Source: Ectopseudomonas mendocina
GTDB lineage: Bacteria; Pseudomonadota; Gammaproteobacteria; Pseudomonadales; Pseudomonadaceae
Direction of reading: 5' to 3'
DNA length: 64,000 bases
Assembly: GCF_016008875.1 (NCBI RefSeq)
Contig: NZ_JADTQG010000016.1
Location: forward strand, 62,001 to 126,000
Numbering within the stretch: position 1 is the first letter of the stretch; the number at the start of each line of letters is the position of its first letter. Positions 33,896 through 42,304 of the stretch are shown here, piece by piece. The position numbers and the translations under genes are program-made. The notes under the pieces are model-generated. The model ran no database searches and was not told where the DNA came from. It saw only the letters and a program-made list of their open reading frames with translations.

Positions 33896-35029
33896 ATGTC
33901 GCGCACCTGTCGCATGTCCTTCGAGTTGCTGGCTACCGACGGCAAGGCCCGTCGCGGCCGCCTGACCTTCCCGCGAGGCGTGGTCGAGACCCCGGCCTTC
34001 ATGCCGGTGGGTACCTATGGCACGGTCAAGGGCATGCTGCCGCGTGACGTCGAGGACATCGGCGCGCAGATCATTCTCGGCAACACCTTCCACCTGTGGT
34101 TGCGCCCGGGCATGGAGGTGATCAAGAAGCATGGCGACCTGCACGACTTCATGCAGTGGCAGGGGCCGATCCTCACCGACTCCGGCGGTTTCCAGGTGTT
34201 CAGCCTCGGGGCGATGCGCAAGATCAAGGAGGAGGGCGTGTACTTCGCCTCGCCGGTCGACGGCGCCAAGGTGTTCATGGGGCCGGAAGAGTCGATGCAG
34301 GTGCAGCGCGACCTGGGCTCGGACATCGTGATGATCTTCGACGAATGCACGCCGTACCCGGCCGAGTTCGACGTGGCCAAGCGCTCGATGGAGCTGTCGC
34401 TACGCTGGGCCAAGCGCTCCAAGACCGCGCACGGTGAAAGCACCGCGGCGCTGTTCGGCATCGTCCAGGGTGGCATGCACGAGGAGCTGCGCATGCGCTC
34501 GCTGGAGGGTTTGTGCGAGATCGGCTTCGACGGCCTGGCCATCGGCGGCCTGTCGGTCGGCGAGCCGAAGGAAGAGATGATCCGCGTGCTCGACTTCCTG
34601 CCGCCGCAGATGCCGGCCGACAAGCCACGCTACCTGATGGGCGTGGGCAAGCCGGAAGATCTGGTCGAGGGCGTGCGCCGCGGCGTGGACATGTTCGACT
34701 GCGTGATGCCGACGCGTAATGCGCGCAACGGACACCTGTTCGTCGATACCGGCGTGGTGAAGATCCGCAACGCCGTGCACAAGCTCGACGATTCGCCGCT
34801 GGATCCGACCTGCGACTGTTACACCTGCAAACACTTCTCGCGCGCTTATCTGCATCATCTGGACAAGTGCGGCGAAATGCTCGGTAGCATGCTCAATACC
34901 ATCCATAACTTGCGGCATTATCAGCGGGTTATGGCTGGTTTGCGCGAGGCTATCGGACAGGGTACATTGGCCGCCTTTGTCGAAGCCTTCTATGCCAAGC
35001 GCGGCCTGCCTGTGCCGCCTCTGGACTGA
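33896..35029 (+). CDS. tgt: tRNA-guanine transglycosylase
   Basis: 377 residues from the ATG at 33896 (MSRTCRMSFELLATDGKARR); an ATG six codons later is possible, but only the first has GAGG upstream. Tgt swaps guanine-34 for preQ1 in tRNAs for Asp, Asn, His and Tyr. The substrate pocket motif LTDSGGFQVFSLGAM, the GIVQGG-type loop (FGIVQGGMHEELR), the nucleophile region MFDCVMPTRNARNGHLF and the zinc site CDCYTCKHFSRAYLHHL are all present. It follows queA and precedes yajC-secD-secF, the classic gene order. Confidence 0.97.
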   Translation: MSRTCRMSFELLATDGKARRGRLTFPRGVVETPAFMPVGTYGTVKGMLPRDVEDIGAQIILGNTFHLWLRPGMEVIKKHGDLHDFMQWQGPILTDSGGFQVFSLGAMRKIKEEGVYFASPVDGAKVFMGPEESMQVQRDLGSDIVMIFDECTPYPAEFDVAKRSMELSLRWAKRSKTAHGESTAALFGIVQGGMHEELRMRSLEGLCEIGFDGLAIGGLSVGEPKEEMIRVLDFLPPQMPADKPRYLMGVGKPEDLVEGVRRGVDMFDCVMPTRNARNGHLFVDTGVVKIRNAVHKLDDSPLDPTCDCYTCKHFSRAYLHHLDKCGEMLGSMLNTIHNLRHYQRVMAGLREAIGQGTLAAFVEAFYAKRGLPVPPLD

Positions 35030-35070
35030 TTTCCCGAACGTTTGAAGATCCTTTCCATTAGGAGTGTTAC

Positions 35071-35400
35071 ATGAGCTTTTTGATCCCCGCCGCCTACGCT
35101 GACACCGCGGCTGCTGGCCCTGCCGGCAGCGGTTTCGAGTGGGTTTTCCTGATCGGCTTCCTGGTCATCTTCTATCTGATGATCTGGCGTCCGCAGGCCA
35201 AGCGTGCCAAGGAGCACAAGAACCTGCTCGGCGGCCTGCAGAAGGGCGACGAAGTCGTCACCAGCGGCGGTATCGCCGGCAAGGTGTCCAAGGTTGCCGA
35301 TGATTTCGTGGTGATCGAGGTGTCTGACACCGTCGAGCTGAAGTTCCAGAAGCAGGCCATCGCCGCCACCCTGCCCAAGGGCACGCTGAAAGCCATCTGA
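35071..35400 (+). CDS. yajC: Preprotein translocase accessory subunit YajC
   Basis: 109 residues, ATG at 35071 with AGGAG upstream. A single membrane helix (FEWVFLIGFLVIFYLMIW) is followed by RPQAKRAKEHKNLLGGLQKG and the cytoplasmic domain DEVVTSGGIAGKVSKVAD, the YajC hallmarks. YajC associates with SecDF and the SecYEG translocon. The gene sits between tgt and secD as usual, but a 139-bp mobile-type repeat now separates it from secD. Confidence 0.95.
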   Translation: MSFLIPAAYADTAAAGPAGSGFEWVFLIGFLVIFYLMIWRPQAKRAKEHKNLLGGLQKGDEVVTSGGIAGKVSKVADDFVVIEVSDTVELKFQKQAIAATLPKGTLKAI

Positions 35401-35437
35401 TTCGGTTCTCGGTTTTTCCATTCCACGGGGCGCTTCA

Positions 35438-35576
35438 GGGCACTTCTAAAAACGTAGGCGAGGCAGCCAGCGCAAGGCAAAAACAGGCGAAAAAGCGCAG
35501 TTTACGAATGTAAATGAGCATTTTGAGTCTGTTTTTAACGCAGCGATGGCAACGCAGATAGTTTTTAGGGGTGCAC
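35438..35576. repeat. MITE-like repeat, short copy (139 bp) between yajC and secD
   Basis: The ends are GGGCACTTCTAAAAAC (35438) and, inverted, GTGCACCCCTAAAAAC (35576). It is a shorter relative, in the other orientation, of the repeat at 5510-5736, sharing CTAAAAACGTAGGCGAGGCA, TGTAAATGAGCATTTTGA and GTTTTTAACGCAG. It ends 36 bp before the secD start codon, so it lies in the presumed tgt-yajC-secDF transcript. No open frame for a transposase. Confidence 0.75.
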
Positions 35577-35612
35577 TTTGGCGCCCTGCGTCATAAAGCG
35601 GGCGGCCCGTTC

Positions 35613-37481
35613 ATGCTCAATAAATACCCTCTGTGGAAGTACCTGCTGATTCTGTCCGTACTGGCGATCGGCCTGGTTTACTCCATTCCAAATCTCTATC
35701 CAGACGATCCTGCCGTGCAGATCAGCGGTGCCAGCTCGGCGCTGAGCATCGAGCAGACGGATGTCGATCGTGCCAGCAAGGCGCTGACCGATGCCGGTAT
35801 CCAGGTCAAGGCTGCCAGCATCGATGAGCGTGGTCGCGGCGGCCTGATTCGTCTGATCAAGCAGGATGACCAGTTGCCGGCTAAGGACATCGTCCGTCGC
35901 GCACTGGGCGATGACTACGTCGTGGCGCTGAACCTGGCGCAAACCACTCCCGACTGGCTGCGCAGCTTGGGCGCGAGCCCGATGAAGCTCGGCCTGGACC
36001 TCTCCGGGGGCGTGCACTTCCTGCTGGAAGTCGACATGGACAAGGCGCTGGACGTGCGCCGCCAAGTCTATGAAGGTGAAATCAAGAGCCTGCTGCGCAA
36101 GGAGCGCGTGCGCTATCGCAGCATGCCGGAAAGCAACGGTCGCATTCAGCTCGGCTTTGCCGACAGCGACACGCTGGACAATGCGCAGCGCCTGATTCGC
36201 AAGGATTACAGCGATTTCGAGCTGACCACTGTCGAGCGCAATGGCCAGCAGGTCCTGCAACTGGGTCTGACCCAGGCGAAGATCGCCGAGATCCGTGAAT
36301 ACTCCATTCGCCAGAACCTCACCACCGTGCGTAACCGCGTCAACGAGCTGGGCGTAGCCGAGCCGCTGGTGCAGCGCCAGGGCGCCAACCGCATCGTGGT
36401 CGAGCTGCCCGGTGTGCAGGACACCGCCGAGGCCAAGCGTATTCTTGGCAAGACCGCGAACCTGGAGTTCCGTCTGCAGGCCGATTTCGACGCGCCGCGT
36501 GGTGCGACCGAGGCTTTCGGTTTCCGCGAGGAGGGTCGTCCGCCGGTGCAGCTCGAGCGTGAGCTGATCATCACTGGTGACCAGGTCACCGATGCCCAGG
36601 CCAGCTTCGACGAGAATGGTCGTCCGCAGGTGAACATCCGCCTCGACGGTCACGGCGGCGATCTGATGAATCGGGCCACGCGCAACAATGTCGGTCGCAG
36701 CATGGCGGTGATCTTCATCGAGCAGAAGCCGGTCACTCGCTATGTGCGTCAGACCGTCGATGGCGTCGAGCAGGAAGTCGCTGTCCCTTCCTTCGTCGAA
36801 GAGAAGAAGATCATCAGCCTGGCGACCATCCAGTCGGCACTCGGCAGCCAGTTCCGTATCACCGGTCTGAACGGCCAGGGTGAATCCTCGGAGCTGGCGC
36901 TGCTGCTGCGCGCCGGTGGCCTGGCTGCACCGATGTACTTCGCTGAAGAGCGCACCATCGGCCCGAGCCTGGGTGCAGAGAACATCGCCAAGGGTATCGC
37001 CTCTACCGAATGGGCAATGATCTTCGTGGCCCTCTTCATCATCGCCATCTACCGTTTCTTCGGTGTGCTGGCGACTGTCGCTCTGGCGTTCAACCTGGTG
37101 CTGCTGGTGGGCCTGATGTCTGCCATCGGCGCGACCCTGACCTTGCCGGGCATTGCCGGTATCGTCCTGACCCTGGGTATGGCGGTGGACGCCAACGTGC
37201 TGATCTTCTCGCGCATCCGCGAGGAGCTGGCCAATGGCCTGCCCGTGCAGCGCGCCCTGCATGAGGGCTTCGACCGTGCATTCTCGGCGATTCTCGACAG
37301 TAACCTGACCACCTTGCTGGTCGGCGGCATCCTGTTCGCCATGGGCACCGGCCCGGTCAAGGGCTTCGCGGTGACCATGTCTCTGGGCATCATCACTTCG
37401 ATGTTCACAGCCATCATGTTCACCCGAGGTCTGGTCAACCTGATCTTCGGTGGCCGCAACGTCAAGAAGCTGTGGATCTGA
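35613..37481 (+). CDS. secD: Protein translocase subunit SecD
   Basis: 622 residues from the ATG at 35613 (MLNKYPLWKYLLILSVLAIG), where the first membrane helix begins. An in-frame GTG 14 codons earlier is in the repeat and would add an odd tail. SecD and SecF use the proton gradient to help move proteins through SecYEG. A large periplasmic domain (residues about 40-440, with GLDLSGGVHFLLEVD) is followed by five membrane helices including GIVLTLGMAVDANVLIFSRIREE, the D-A-N-V-L proton-path motif. It is 9 bp upstream of secF. Confidence 0.97.
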   Translation: MLNKYPLWKYLLILSVLAIGLVYSIPNLYPDDPAVQISGASSALSIEQTDVDRASKALTDAGIQVKAASIDERGRGGLIRLIKQDDQLPAKDIVRRALGDDYVVALNLAQTTPDWLRSLGASPMKLGLDLSGGVHFLLEVDMDKALDVRRQVYEGEIKSLLRKERVRYRSMPESNGRIQLGFADSDTLDNAQRLIRKDYSDFELTTVERNGQQVLQLGLTQAKIAEIREYSIRQNLTTVRNRVNELGVAEPLVQRQGANRIVVELPGVQDTAEAKRILGKTANLEFRLQADFDAPRGATEAFGFREEGRPPVQLERELIITGDQVTDAQASFDENGRPQVNIRLDGHGGDLMNRATRNNVGRSMAVIFIEQKPVTRYVRQTVDGVEQEVAVPSFVEEKKIISLATIQSALGSQFRITGLNGQGESSELALLLRAGGLAAPMYFAEERTIGPSLGAENIAKGIASTEWAMIFVALFIIAIYRFFGVLATVALAFNLVLLVGLMSAIGATLTLPGIAGIVLTLGMAVDANVLIFSRIREELANGLPVQRALHEGFDRAFSAILDSNLTTLLVGGILFAMGTGPVKGFAVTMSLGIITSMFTAIMFTRGLVNLIFGGRNVKKLWI

Positions 37482-37490
37482 GGTGCAGCC

Positions 37491-38408
37491 ATGATCAAAT
37501 CAACCATTCGTTTTATGGCGGTACGCAATATCGCCTTTGCCATGACCTTGGCGCTGACAGTGATCGGCCTGGGGGCGTTGTTCGCCAAAGGGCTTAACTT
37601 CGGCCTGGACTTCACCGGCGGCACCCTGATCGAACTGCAATACGAACAGCCGGCCAATCTTGATCGAATCAAGACAGAGCTGGGCCAGGCAGGTTATACC
37701 GATGCCGTGGTGCAGAGCTTCGGCGCCAGTACCGATGTACTGGTGCGTCTGGCTGGCGATTCTCCCGACCTGGGTAATGAGGTCGCGGCCGCGCTGCGCA
37801 AGGTCGACGAGGCGACGCGTTTCGAGGTCAAACGCGTCGAGTTCGTCGGCCCGCAGGTGGGTGAGGAACTGCGTGACCAGGGCGGTATTGCCATGCTCCT
37901 GGCGCTGGGCGGCATCATGCTGTACCTGGCGTTTCGCTTTCAGTGGAAGTTCGGTGTCGGCGCCATTGCATCCCTTGTGCATGACGTGATCATCACCCTG
38001 GGCGTACTGGCGTTTTTCCAGATCCCGTTCGACCTGACCGTGCTGGCGGCGATCCTGGCGATGATCGGTTACTCGCTCAACGACACCATCATCATCTATG
38101 ACCGTATCCGCGAGAACTTCCGGGTGCTGCGCAAGACCTCGCTGATCGAGAATATCGACGTTTCGATTACCCAGACCTTGCTGCGTACCATCGCTACATC
38201 ATTGTCCACAGCACTGGCGCTGTTGGCGCTGCTGTTCTTCGGTGGTGAAGTACTGGGCGCCTTTGCTCTGACCCTGCTGGTGGGTGTCGTGGTCGGGACC
38301 TACTCGTCGGTCTATATCGGTGCCACTGTGCTGGTATGGCTGAAACTCAGCGTGGAGGATCTGATTCCTCCTGCGGCTGAAGCCGAGGCCGACGACGGCC
38401 GTCCGTAA
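37491..38408 (+). CDS. secF: Protein translocase subunit SecF
   Basis: 305 residues, MIKSTIRFMAVRNIAFAMTL. Six membrane helices. The family signature FGLDFTGGTLIELQYEQP follows the first, and the later motif AMIGYSLNDTIIIYDRIRENF is the SecF counterpart of SecD's proton path. Partner of SecD, co-transcribed (9-bp gap, ribosome site GAGGTG). A terminator follows at 38438. Confidence 0.97.
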   Translation: MIKSTIRFMAVRNIAFAMTLALTVIGLGALFAKGLNFGLDFTGGTLIELQYEQPANLDRIKTELGQAGYTDAVVQSFGASTDVLVRLAGDSPDLGNEVAAALRKVDEATRFEVKRVEFVGPQVGEELRDQGGIAMLLALGGIMLYLAFRFQWKFGVGAIASLVHDVIITLGVLAFFQIPFDLTVLAAILAMIGYSLNDTIIIYDRIRENFRVLRKTSLIENIDVSITQTLLRTIATSLSTALALLALLFFGGEVLGAFALTLLVGVVVGTYSSVYIGATVLVWLKLSVEDLIPPAAEAEADDGRP

Positions 38409-38437
38409 CGATGTGACAGGCTTCATGAAAGTCAGCG

Positions 38438-38472
38438 AAAGCCGCGGCCAGTCGAACTTGTCGCGGCTTTTT
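38438..38472 (+). terminator. Terminator after secF
   Basis: AAGCCGCG-loop-CGCGGCTTTTT, about 30 bp after the secF stop codon. Confidence 0.75.
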
Positions 38473-38526
38473 GCTGTCCTAGGCAGGGAGAAGGGCGCGA
38501 GTCGCCGAGCCTAGGAGACACATAAA

Positions 38527-39069
38527 ATGAACAAATCACTGTTGGTAGGTGCCGTACTGGGTGCTGTGGGTGTGACCGCTGGTGGCGCTGTTGCCACTTA
38601 CAGCCTGGTTGATCGTGGCCCGGATTATGCCGAGGTGCTGGCCGTAACGCCGGTCAATGAAACCGTGAAAACGCCACGGGAAGTCTGCAAGGACGTGGCG
38701 GTCACGCGTCAGCGTCCGGTACAGGATCAGCATCAGATCGCCGGCACGGCTATCGGGGCCATCGCCGGTGGTCTGCTGGGTAATCAGGTCGGCGGCGGTA
38801 CCGGCAAGAAGATCGCCACCGTGGCCGGCGCCGTTGGCGGCGGTTATGCCGGCAACAAGGTTCAGGAAGGCATGCAGCAGCGTGACACTTACACCACCAC
38901 CGAAACCCGCTGCAACACCGTGACCGACACCAGCGAGAAGCTGGTGGGCTACGATGTGAAGTACCAGCTGGGCGAGAAGGTCGGCACCGTGCGCATGGAC
39001 CGTGATCCTGGTAGTCGCATTCCGGTCAACAAGCAGGGCGAGCTGGTGCTGGTGCAGCAGACCCAGTAA
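38527..39069 (+). CDS. Glycine-zipper membrane protein
   Basis: 180 residues, MNKSLLVGAVLGAVGVTAGG. An N-terminal signal or anchor helix is followed by a charged region with a lone Cys and then the glycine zipper GTAIGAIAGGLLGNQVGGGTG ... AGAVGGGYAGNKVQEGM, characteristic of Rick_17kDa-type (2TM glycine zipper) envelope proteins. The C-terminal part has VGYDVKYQLGEK, also family-typical. It likely sits in the inner or outer membrane; the role is unknown. Own terminator at 39085. Confidence 0.85.
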   Translation: MNKSLLVGAVLGAVGVTAGGAVATYSLVDRGPDYAEVLAVTPVNETVKTPREVCKDVAVTRQRPVQDQHQIAGTAIGAIAGGLLGNQVGGGTGKKIATVAGAVGGGYAGNKVQEGMQQRDTYTTTETRCNTVTDTSEKLVGYDVKYQLGEKVGTVRMDRDPGSRIPVNKQGELVLVQQTQ

Positions 39070-39084
39070 GGATTTCGAGCCATG

Positions 39085-39110
39085 AAAAAACGCCCCTCGG
39101 GGCGTTTTTT
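39085..39110. terminator. Bidirectional terminator
   Basis: AAAAAACGCCCC-TC-GGGGCGTTTTTT between the glycine-zipper gene and the converging suhB. Perfect stem with A/T runs both sides. Confidence 0.9.
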
Positions 39111-39127
39111 CATGGTCTGGCAGAAGC

Positions 39128-39943
39128 TCAGCGCTTCATCGACGGGGCCAGGTGCGGCTGGATCGCCGTCAGCACGGCTTTGAAGCACTTGGTGTTGCCG
39201 GCGACGATCTGGCCCTTCTCGAGGAAGTCGTGGCCGCCGCTGAAGTCGCTGACCAGGCCGCCTGCTTCCTGAATCAGCAGGGCGCCGGCAGCCATGTCCC
39301 ACTCGGACAGGCCGAACTCCCAGAATGCGTCGAAGCGGCCGGCCGCAACGTACGCCAGGTCCAGACTGGCAGCGCCTGCGCGGCGGATGCCGGCGGTCTG
39401 GCCGGTCAGGCTGCGGAACATGTTGAGGTAGTTATCCAGGTGATCGAGCTGGCCATCGCGGAACGGGAAGCCGGTGCCGAGCAGGGCACCCTCAAGGCTC
39501 TTGCGATTGCTGACGCGCAGGCGACGACCGTTGAGAGCTGCACCGCGGCCGCGGCTGGCGGTGAATTCTTCCTGGCGAACCGGGTCGAGGACGATGGCGT
39601 GCTCGAGGCGACCGCGGTATTTGCAGGCGATGCTGATGGCAAAGTGCGGCACGCCTCGAACGAAGTTGGTGGTGCCGTCCAGCGGGTCGATGATCCACTG
39701 ATAATCAGCGCCTTCGCCGCTGCCTTCCAGCACGCCGCCTTCTTCGCCGAGGAAGCTGTGGGTCGGGTAAGCCTTGCGAATGGCCTGGACGATCATCAGC
39801 TCGGCGGCCTTGTCGACCTCGGTGACGTAATCCTTGGCATCCTTCTCGTCGACCGAGATGACATCCAGGCGCTCGATGGAGCGAAAGATCATTTCACCGG
39901 CGCTGCGAGCGGCGCGCAGGGCGATATTCAGCATGGGCTGCAT
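39128..39943 (-). CDS. suhB: Inositol-1-monophosphatase family protein SuhB
   Basis: 271 residues, MQPMLNIALRAARSAGEMIF. The metal sites are clear: FLGEEGG, WIIDPLDGTTNFVRGVPHF and SEWDMAAGALLIQEAGG. SuhB dephosphorylates inositol phosphate; in proteobacteria it also acts in rRNA transcription antitermination and ribosome assembly. It diverges from trmJ across 136 bp, so both promoters lie there. Confidence 0.95.
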   Translation of the reverse strand: MQPMLNIALRAARSAGEMIFRSIERLDVISVDEKDAKDYVTEVDKAAELMIVQAIRKAYPTHSFLGEEGGVLEGSGEGADYQWIIDPLDGTTNFVRGVPHFAISIACKYRGRLEHAIVLDPVRQEEFTASRGRGAALNGRRLRVSNRKSLEGALLGTGFPFRDGQLDHLDNYLNMFRSLTGQTAGIRRAGAASLDLAYVAAGRFDAFWEFGLSEWDMAAGALLIQEAGGLVSDFSGGHDFLEKGQIVAGNTKCFKAVLTAIQPHLAPSMKR

Positions 39944-40079
39944 GGGAGGTTCACCTGGGGCGTTAAAGAAAGCCGGCCATGTTAGCAGAAAACCGTTGCT
40001 GATGAAGCGCCGTCTGTACCCCGCATGGCAATCACGCCGGGGCTTGGGTAAGATCGTAGCCCCCTAATCGTTTCTGAGA

Positions 40080-40868
40080 GTGTCTGCGTTGCTGGACAAT
40101 ATTCGCGTCGTTCTGGTGGGTACCAGTCATCCGGGCAACATCGGCGGTGCCGCGCGGGCGATGAAAAACATGGGTCTGTCACGTCTGGTGCTGGTGGCTC
40201 CCGAGGATTTTCCCAGCGGCGATGCCGTCGCGCGAGCATCCGGTGCCACCGATGTGCTGGACGCCGCGCGGGTGGTCGACACGCTGGAGGAGGCGCTGGT
40301 CGGCTGCACGCTAGTCATCGGTACCAGTGCGCGCGACCGACGCATCCCCTGGCCATTGCTCGATCCTCGCGAGTGCGGTACGACCAGTTGCGAACAGGCC
40401 GCTGCGGGTGGTGAGGTGGCGTTGGTGTTCGGTCGTGAGTACGCCGGTCTGACCAACGAGGAGCTGCAGCGATGTCAATACCACGTGCATATCCCGTCCA
40501 ACCCGGAGTTCAGCTCGCTGAATCTGGCTGCGGCGGTGCAGGTGCTGGCCTATGAAGTGCGCATGGCCTGGCTGACAGCGCAAAACCTGCCGAGCAAGGT
40601 GGAGAAGCTGGAAACCACGGCGATGCTCAATTCCCAGGTCGCGACGGCGGATGAGCTGGAATCTTTCTACGGTCATTTGCGCCGCGTGCTGGTGATGATC
40701 GGCTTTCTCGATCCGCAGAAGCCACGGCACCTGATGACTCGCCTGCGCCGCCTTTTTGGGCGCAGTGCGGTGAGCAAGCTGGAAATGAATATCCTGCGCG
40801 GCATCCTTACCGAGACAGAGAAGGCCGTGCGTGGAGAGCCTCACAAGCAGGGGAAGTCTGATGTTTGA
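40080..40868 (+). CDS. trmJ: tRNA (cytidine/uridine-2'-O-)-methyltransferase TrmJ
   Basis: 262 residues from a GTG at 40080 (MSALLDNIRVVLVGTSHPGN). The SPOUT-fold motif VGTSHPGNIGGAARAMKNMG and the knot segment EVALVFGREYAGLTNEELQRC mark TrmH/TrmJ methyltransferases, and the longer helical C-terminus is TrmJ-type. It 2'-O-methylates position 32 of certain tRNAs. Its end overlaps cysE by eight bases. Confidence 0.92.
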   Translation: MSALLDNIRVVLVGTSHPGNIGGAARAMKNMGLSRLVLVAPEDFPSGDAVARASGATDVLDAARVVDTLEEALVGCTLVIGTSARDRRIPWPLLDPRECGTTSCEQAAAGGEVALVFGREYAGLTNEELQRCQYHVHIPSNPEFSSLNLAAAVQVLAYEVRMAWLTAQNLPSKVEKLETTAMLNSQVATADELESFYGHLRRVLVMIGFLDPQKPRHLMTRLRRLFGRSAVSKLEMNILRGILTETEKAVRGEPHKQGKSDV

Positions 40869-41640
40869 ACGCATGCGAGAAGATATCCAGAGCGTTTTTC
40901 ACCGTGATCCGGCGGCGCGCAATGCCTTCGAGGTGGTGACCTGCTACCCGGGGTTGCATGCCACTTGGCTGCATCGAGTGGCTCATGCGCTATGGCGTTC
41001 GGGCTGGAAGTGGCCGGCGCGCGTGGTGTCCAACTTCGGGCGCTGGATGACCGGTATCGAGATCCATCCGGGGGCGAAGATCGGGCGGCGCTTCTTCATC
41101 GATCACGGCATGGGTATCGTGATCGGCGAAACTGCCGAGATCGGCAATGATGTGACGCTCTATCAGGGTGTGACCCTCGGCGGTACCAGCTGGAACAAGG
41201 GTAAGCGTCACCCGACCCTGGAAGATGGTGTCGTGGTCGGTGCCGGCGCCAAGGTGCTGGGTCCGTTCACTGTTGGTGCGGGCGCCAAGATCGGCTCCAA
41301 TGCCGTGGTGACCAAGGCGGTGCCGGCCGGTGCGACCGCGGTCGGCATTCCCGGCAAGATCATCGTCAAGTCCGATGACGAGCAGGAGGCCAAGCGTCAG
41401 GCCATGGCCGAGAAGATCGGCTTCGATGCCTATGGCGTAGGTCAGGACATGCCTGACCCGGTGGCAAGGGCAATCGGGCAATTGCTCGACCACCTGCAGG
41501 CCGTCGATGGTCGTCTGGAGGATGTCAGCAAGGCGCTGGCTTCTCTGGATTGCGACTATCGCGCCAAGGCGTTGCCGGAGCTGCGTGACGAGGATTTCGC
41601 CGAGGTCTGCAAGGGGCAGGGCGACAAGCCTGCAGCCTGA
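40861..41640 (+). CDS. cysE: Serine O-acetyltransferase CysE
   Basis: 259 residues from the ATG at 40861 (MFERMREDIQSVFHRDPAAR); GGGAAG upstream supports it. CysE makes O-acetylserine, the first committed step of cysteine synthesis. The left-handed beta-helix hexapeptides start at GIEIHPGAKIGRRFFIDHGM; the active-site His lies in FIDHGMGIVIGETAEIGNDV. The C-terminal tail is longer than in E. coli. Its position just before the isc operon, whose desulfurase uses cysteine, is shared with other pseudomonads. Confidence 0.95.
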   Translation: MFERMREDIQSVFHRDPAARNAFEVVTCYPGLHATWLHRVAHALWRSGWKWPARVVSNFGRWMTGIEIHPGAKIGRRFFIDHGMGIVIGETAEIGNDVTLYQGVTLGGTSWNKGKRHPTLEDGVVVGAGAKVLGPFTVGAGAKIGSNAVVTKAVPAGATAVGIPGKIIVKSDDEQEAKRQAMAEKIGFDAYGVGQDMPDPVARAIGQLLDHLQAVDGRLEDVSKALASLDCDYRAKALPELRDEDFAEVCKGQGDKPAA

Positions 41641-41712
41641 TGCGTGGCGAGGTGGTCTCTGCTATCATCTCGCCTCTTTTTGCGGTCAAACCTGAGTAAA
41701 TTAATAGGTCTT

Positions 41713-41745
41713 ATAGTTGACTTAAATACTCAGGAATTGCATACT
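41713..41745 (+). promoter_or_regulatory. iscR promoter with IscR type 1 site
   Basis: ATAGTTGACTTAAATACTCA with GGAAT following (41713-41737) closely fits the type 1 site for [2Fe-2S]-IscR. It overlaps a promoter with -35 TTGACT (41717) and -10 CATACT (41740), spacer 17. Binding there would repress the isc operon when clusters are plentiful. Confidence 0.8.
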
Positions 41746-41776
41746 CCGCCTCAATTCAGTGATTCGTGGTAGAGCC

Positions 41777-42274
41777 ATGCGACTGACCACCAAAGGCCGT
41801 TACGCCGTTACCGCCATGCTCGATCTGGCGCTGCACGCGCAGCATGGTCCCGTTTCCCTGGCCGATATTTCCGAGCGGCAGGGCATCTCCCTGTCCTATC
41901 TCGAGCAACTGTTCGCCAAGCTGCGCCGTGGCAACCTGGTTTCCAGTGTGCGCGGGCCGGGTGGCGGCTATCAGCTGTCGCGTGACATGCGTGGCATTCA
42001 GGTGGCCCAGGTGATCGATGCGGTCAATGAGTCCGTAGATGCCACGCGTTGCCAGGGGCAGGGTGATTGCCACTCTGGCGACACCTGTCTGACCCATCAT
42101 CTGTGGTGCGATCTCAGTCAGCAAATTCATGAATTCCTCAGTGGCATCAGCCTGGCCGATCTGGTCGTGCGCCGTGAGGTTCAAGAGGTCGCGTTGCGCC
42201 AGGATCAGCGTCGCTGCTCGGGCAGAGGCACTGCGCCGCATTTGGATAAGATTGAAGCGTCTGCCATCGAGTGA
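41777..42274 (+). CDS. iscR: Fe-S cluster assembly regulator IscR
   Basis: 165 residues from the ATG at 41777 (MRLTTKGRYAVTAMLDLALH). Rrf2-type winged helix (QGISLSYLEQLFAKLRRGNL) with cluster ligands in ATRCQGQGDCHSGDTCLTHH (three Cys and one His). As a [2Fe-2S] protein it represses its own operon; the apo form regulates other genes. First gene of the isc operon. Confidence 0.97.
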   Translation: MRLTTKGRYAVTAMLDLALHAQHGPVSLADISERQGISLSYLEQLFAKLRRGNLVSSVRGPGGGYQLSRDMRGIQVAQVIDAVNESVDATRCQGQGDCHSGDTCLTHHLWCDLSQQIHEFLSGISLADLVVRREVQEVALRQDQRRCSGRGTAPHLDKIEASAIE

Positions 42275-42304
42275 GCAGGGCGTTTGCCTGATAGGAGAAA
42301 CCCA

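Noticed and set aside
35571..35613. secD starting at the upstream GTG
   Set aside because: That start lies in the MITE-like repeat and adds residues not expected in SecD; the ATG at 35613 begins at the first membrane helix.
35565..37262. Long open frame opposite secD
   Set aside because: Antisense shadow caused by codon bias of secD; composition is not protein-like.
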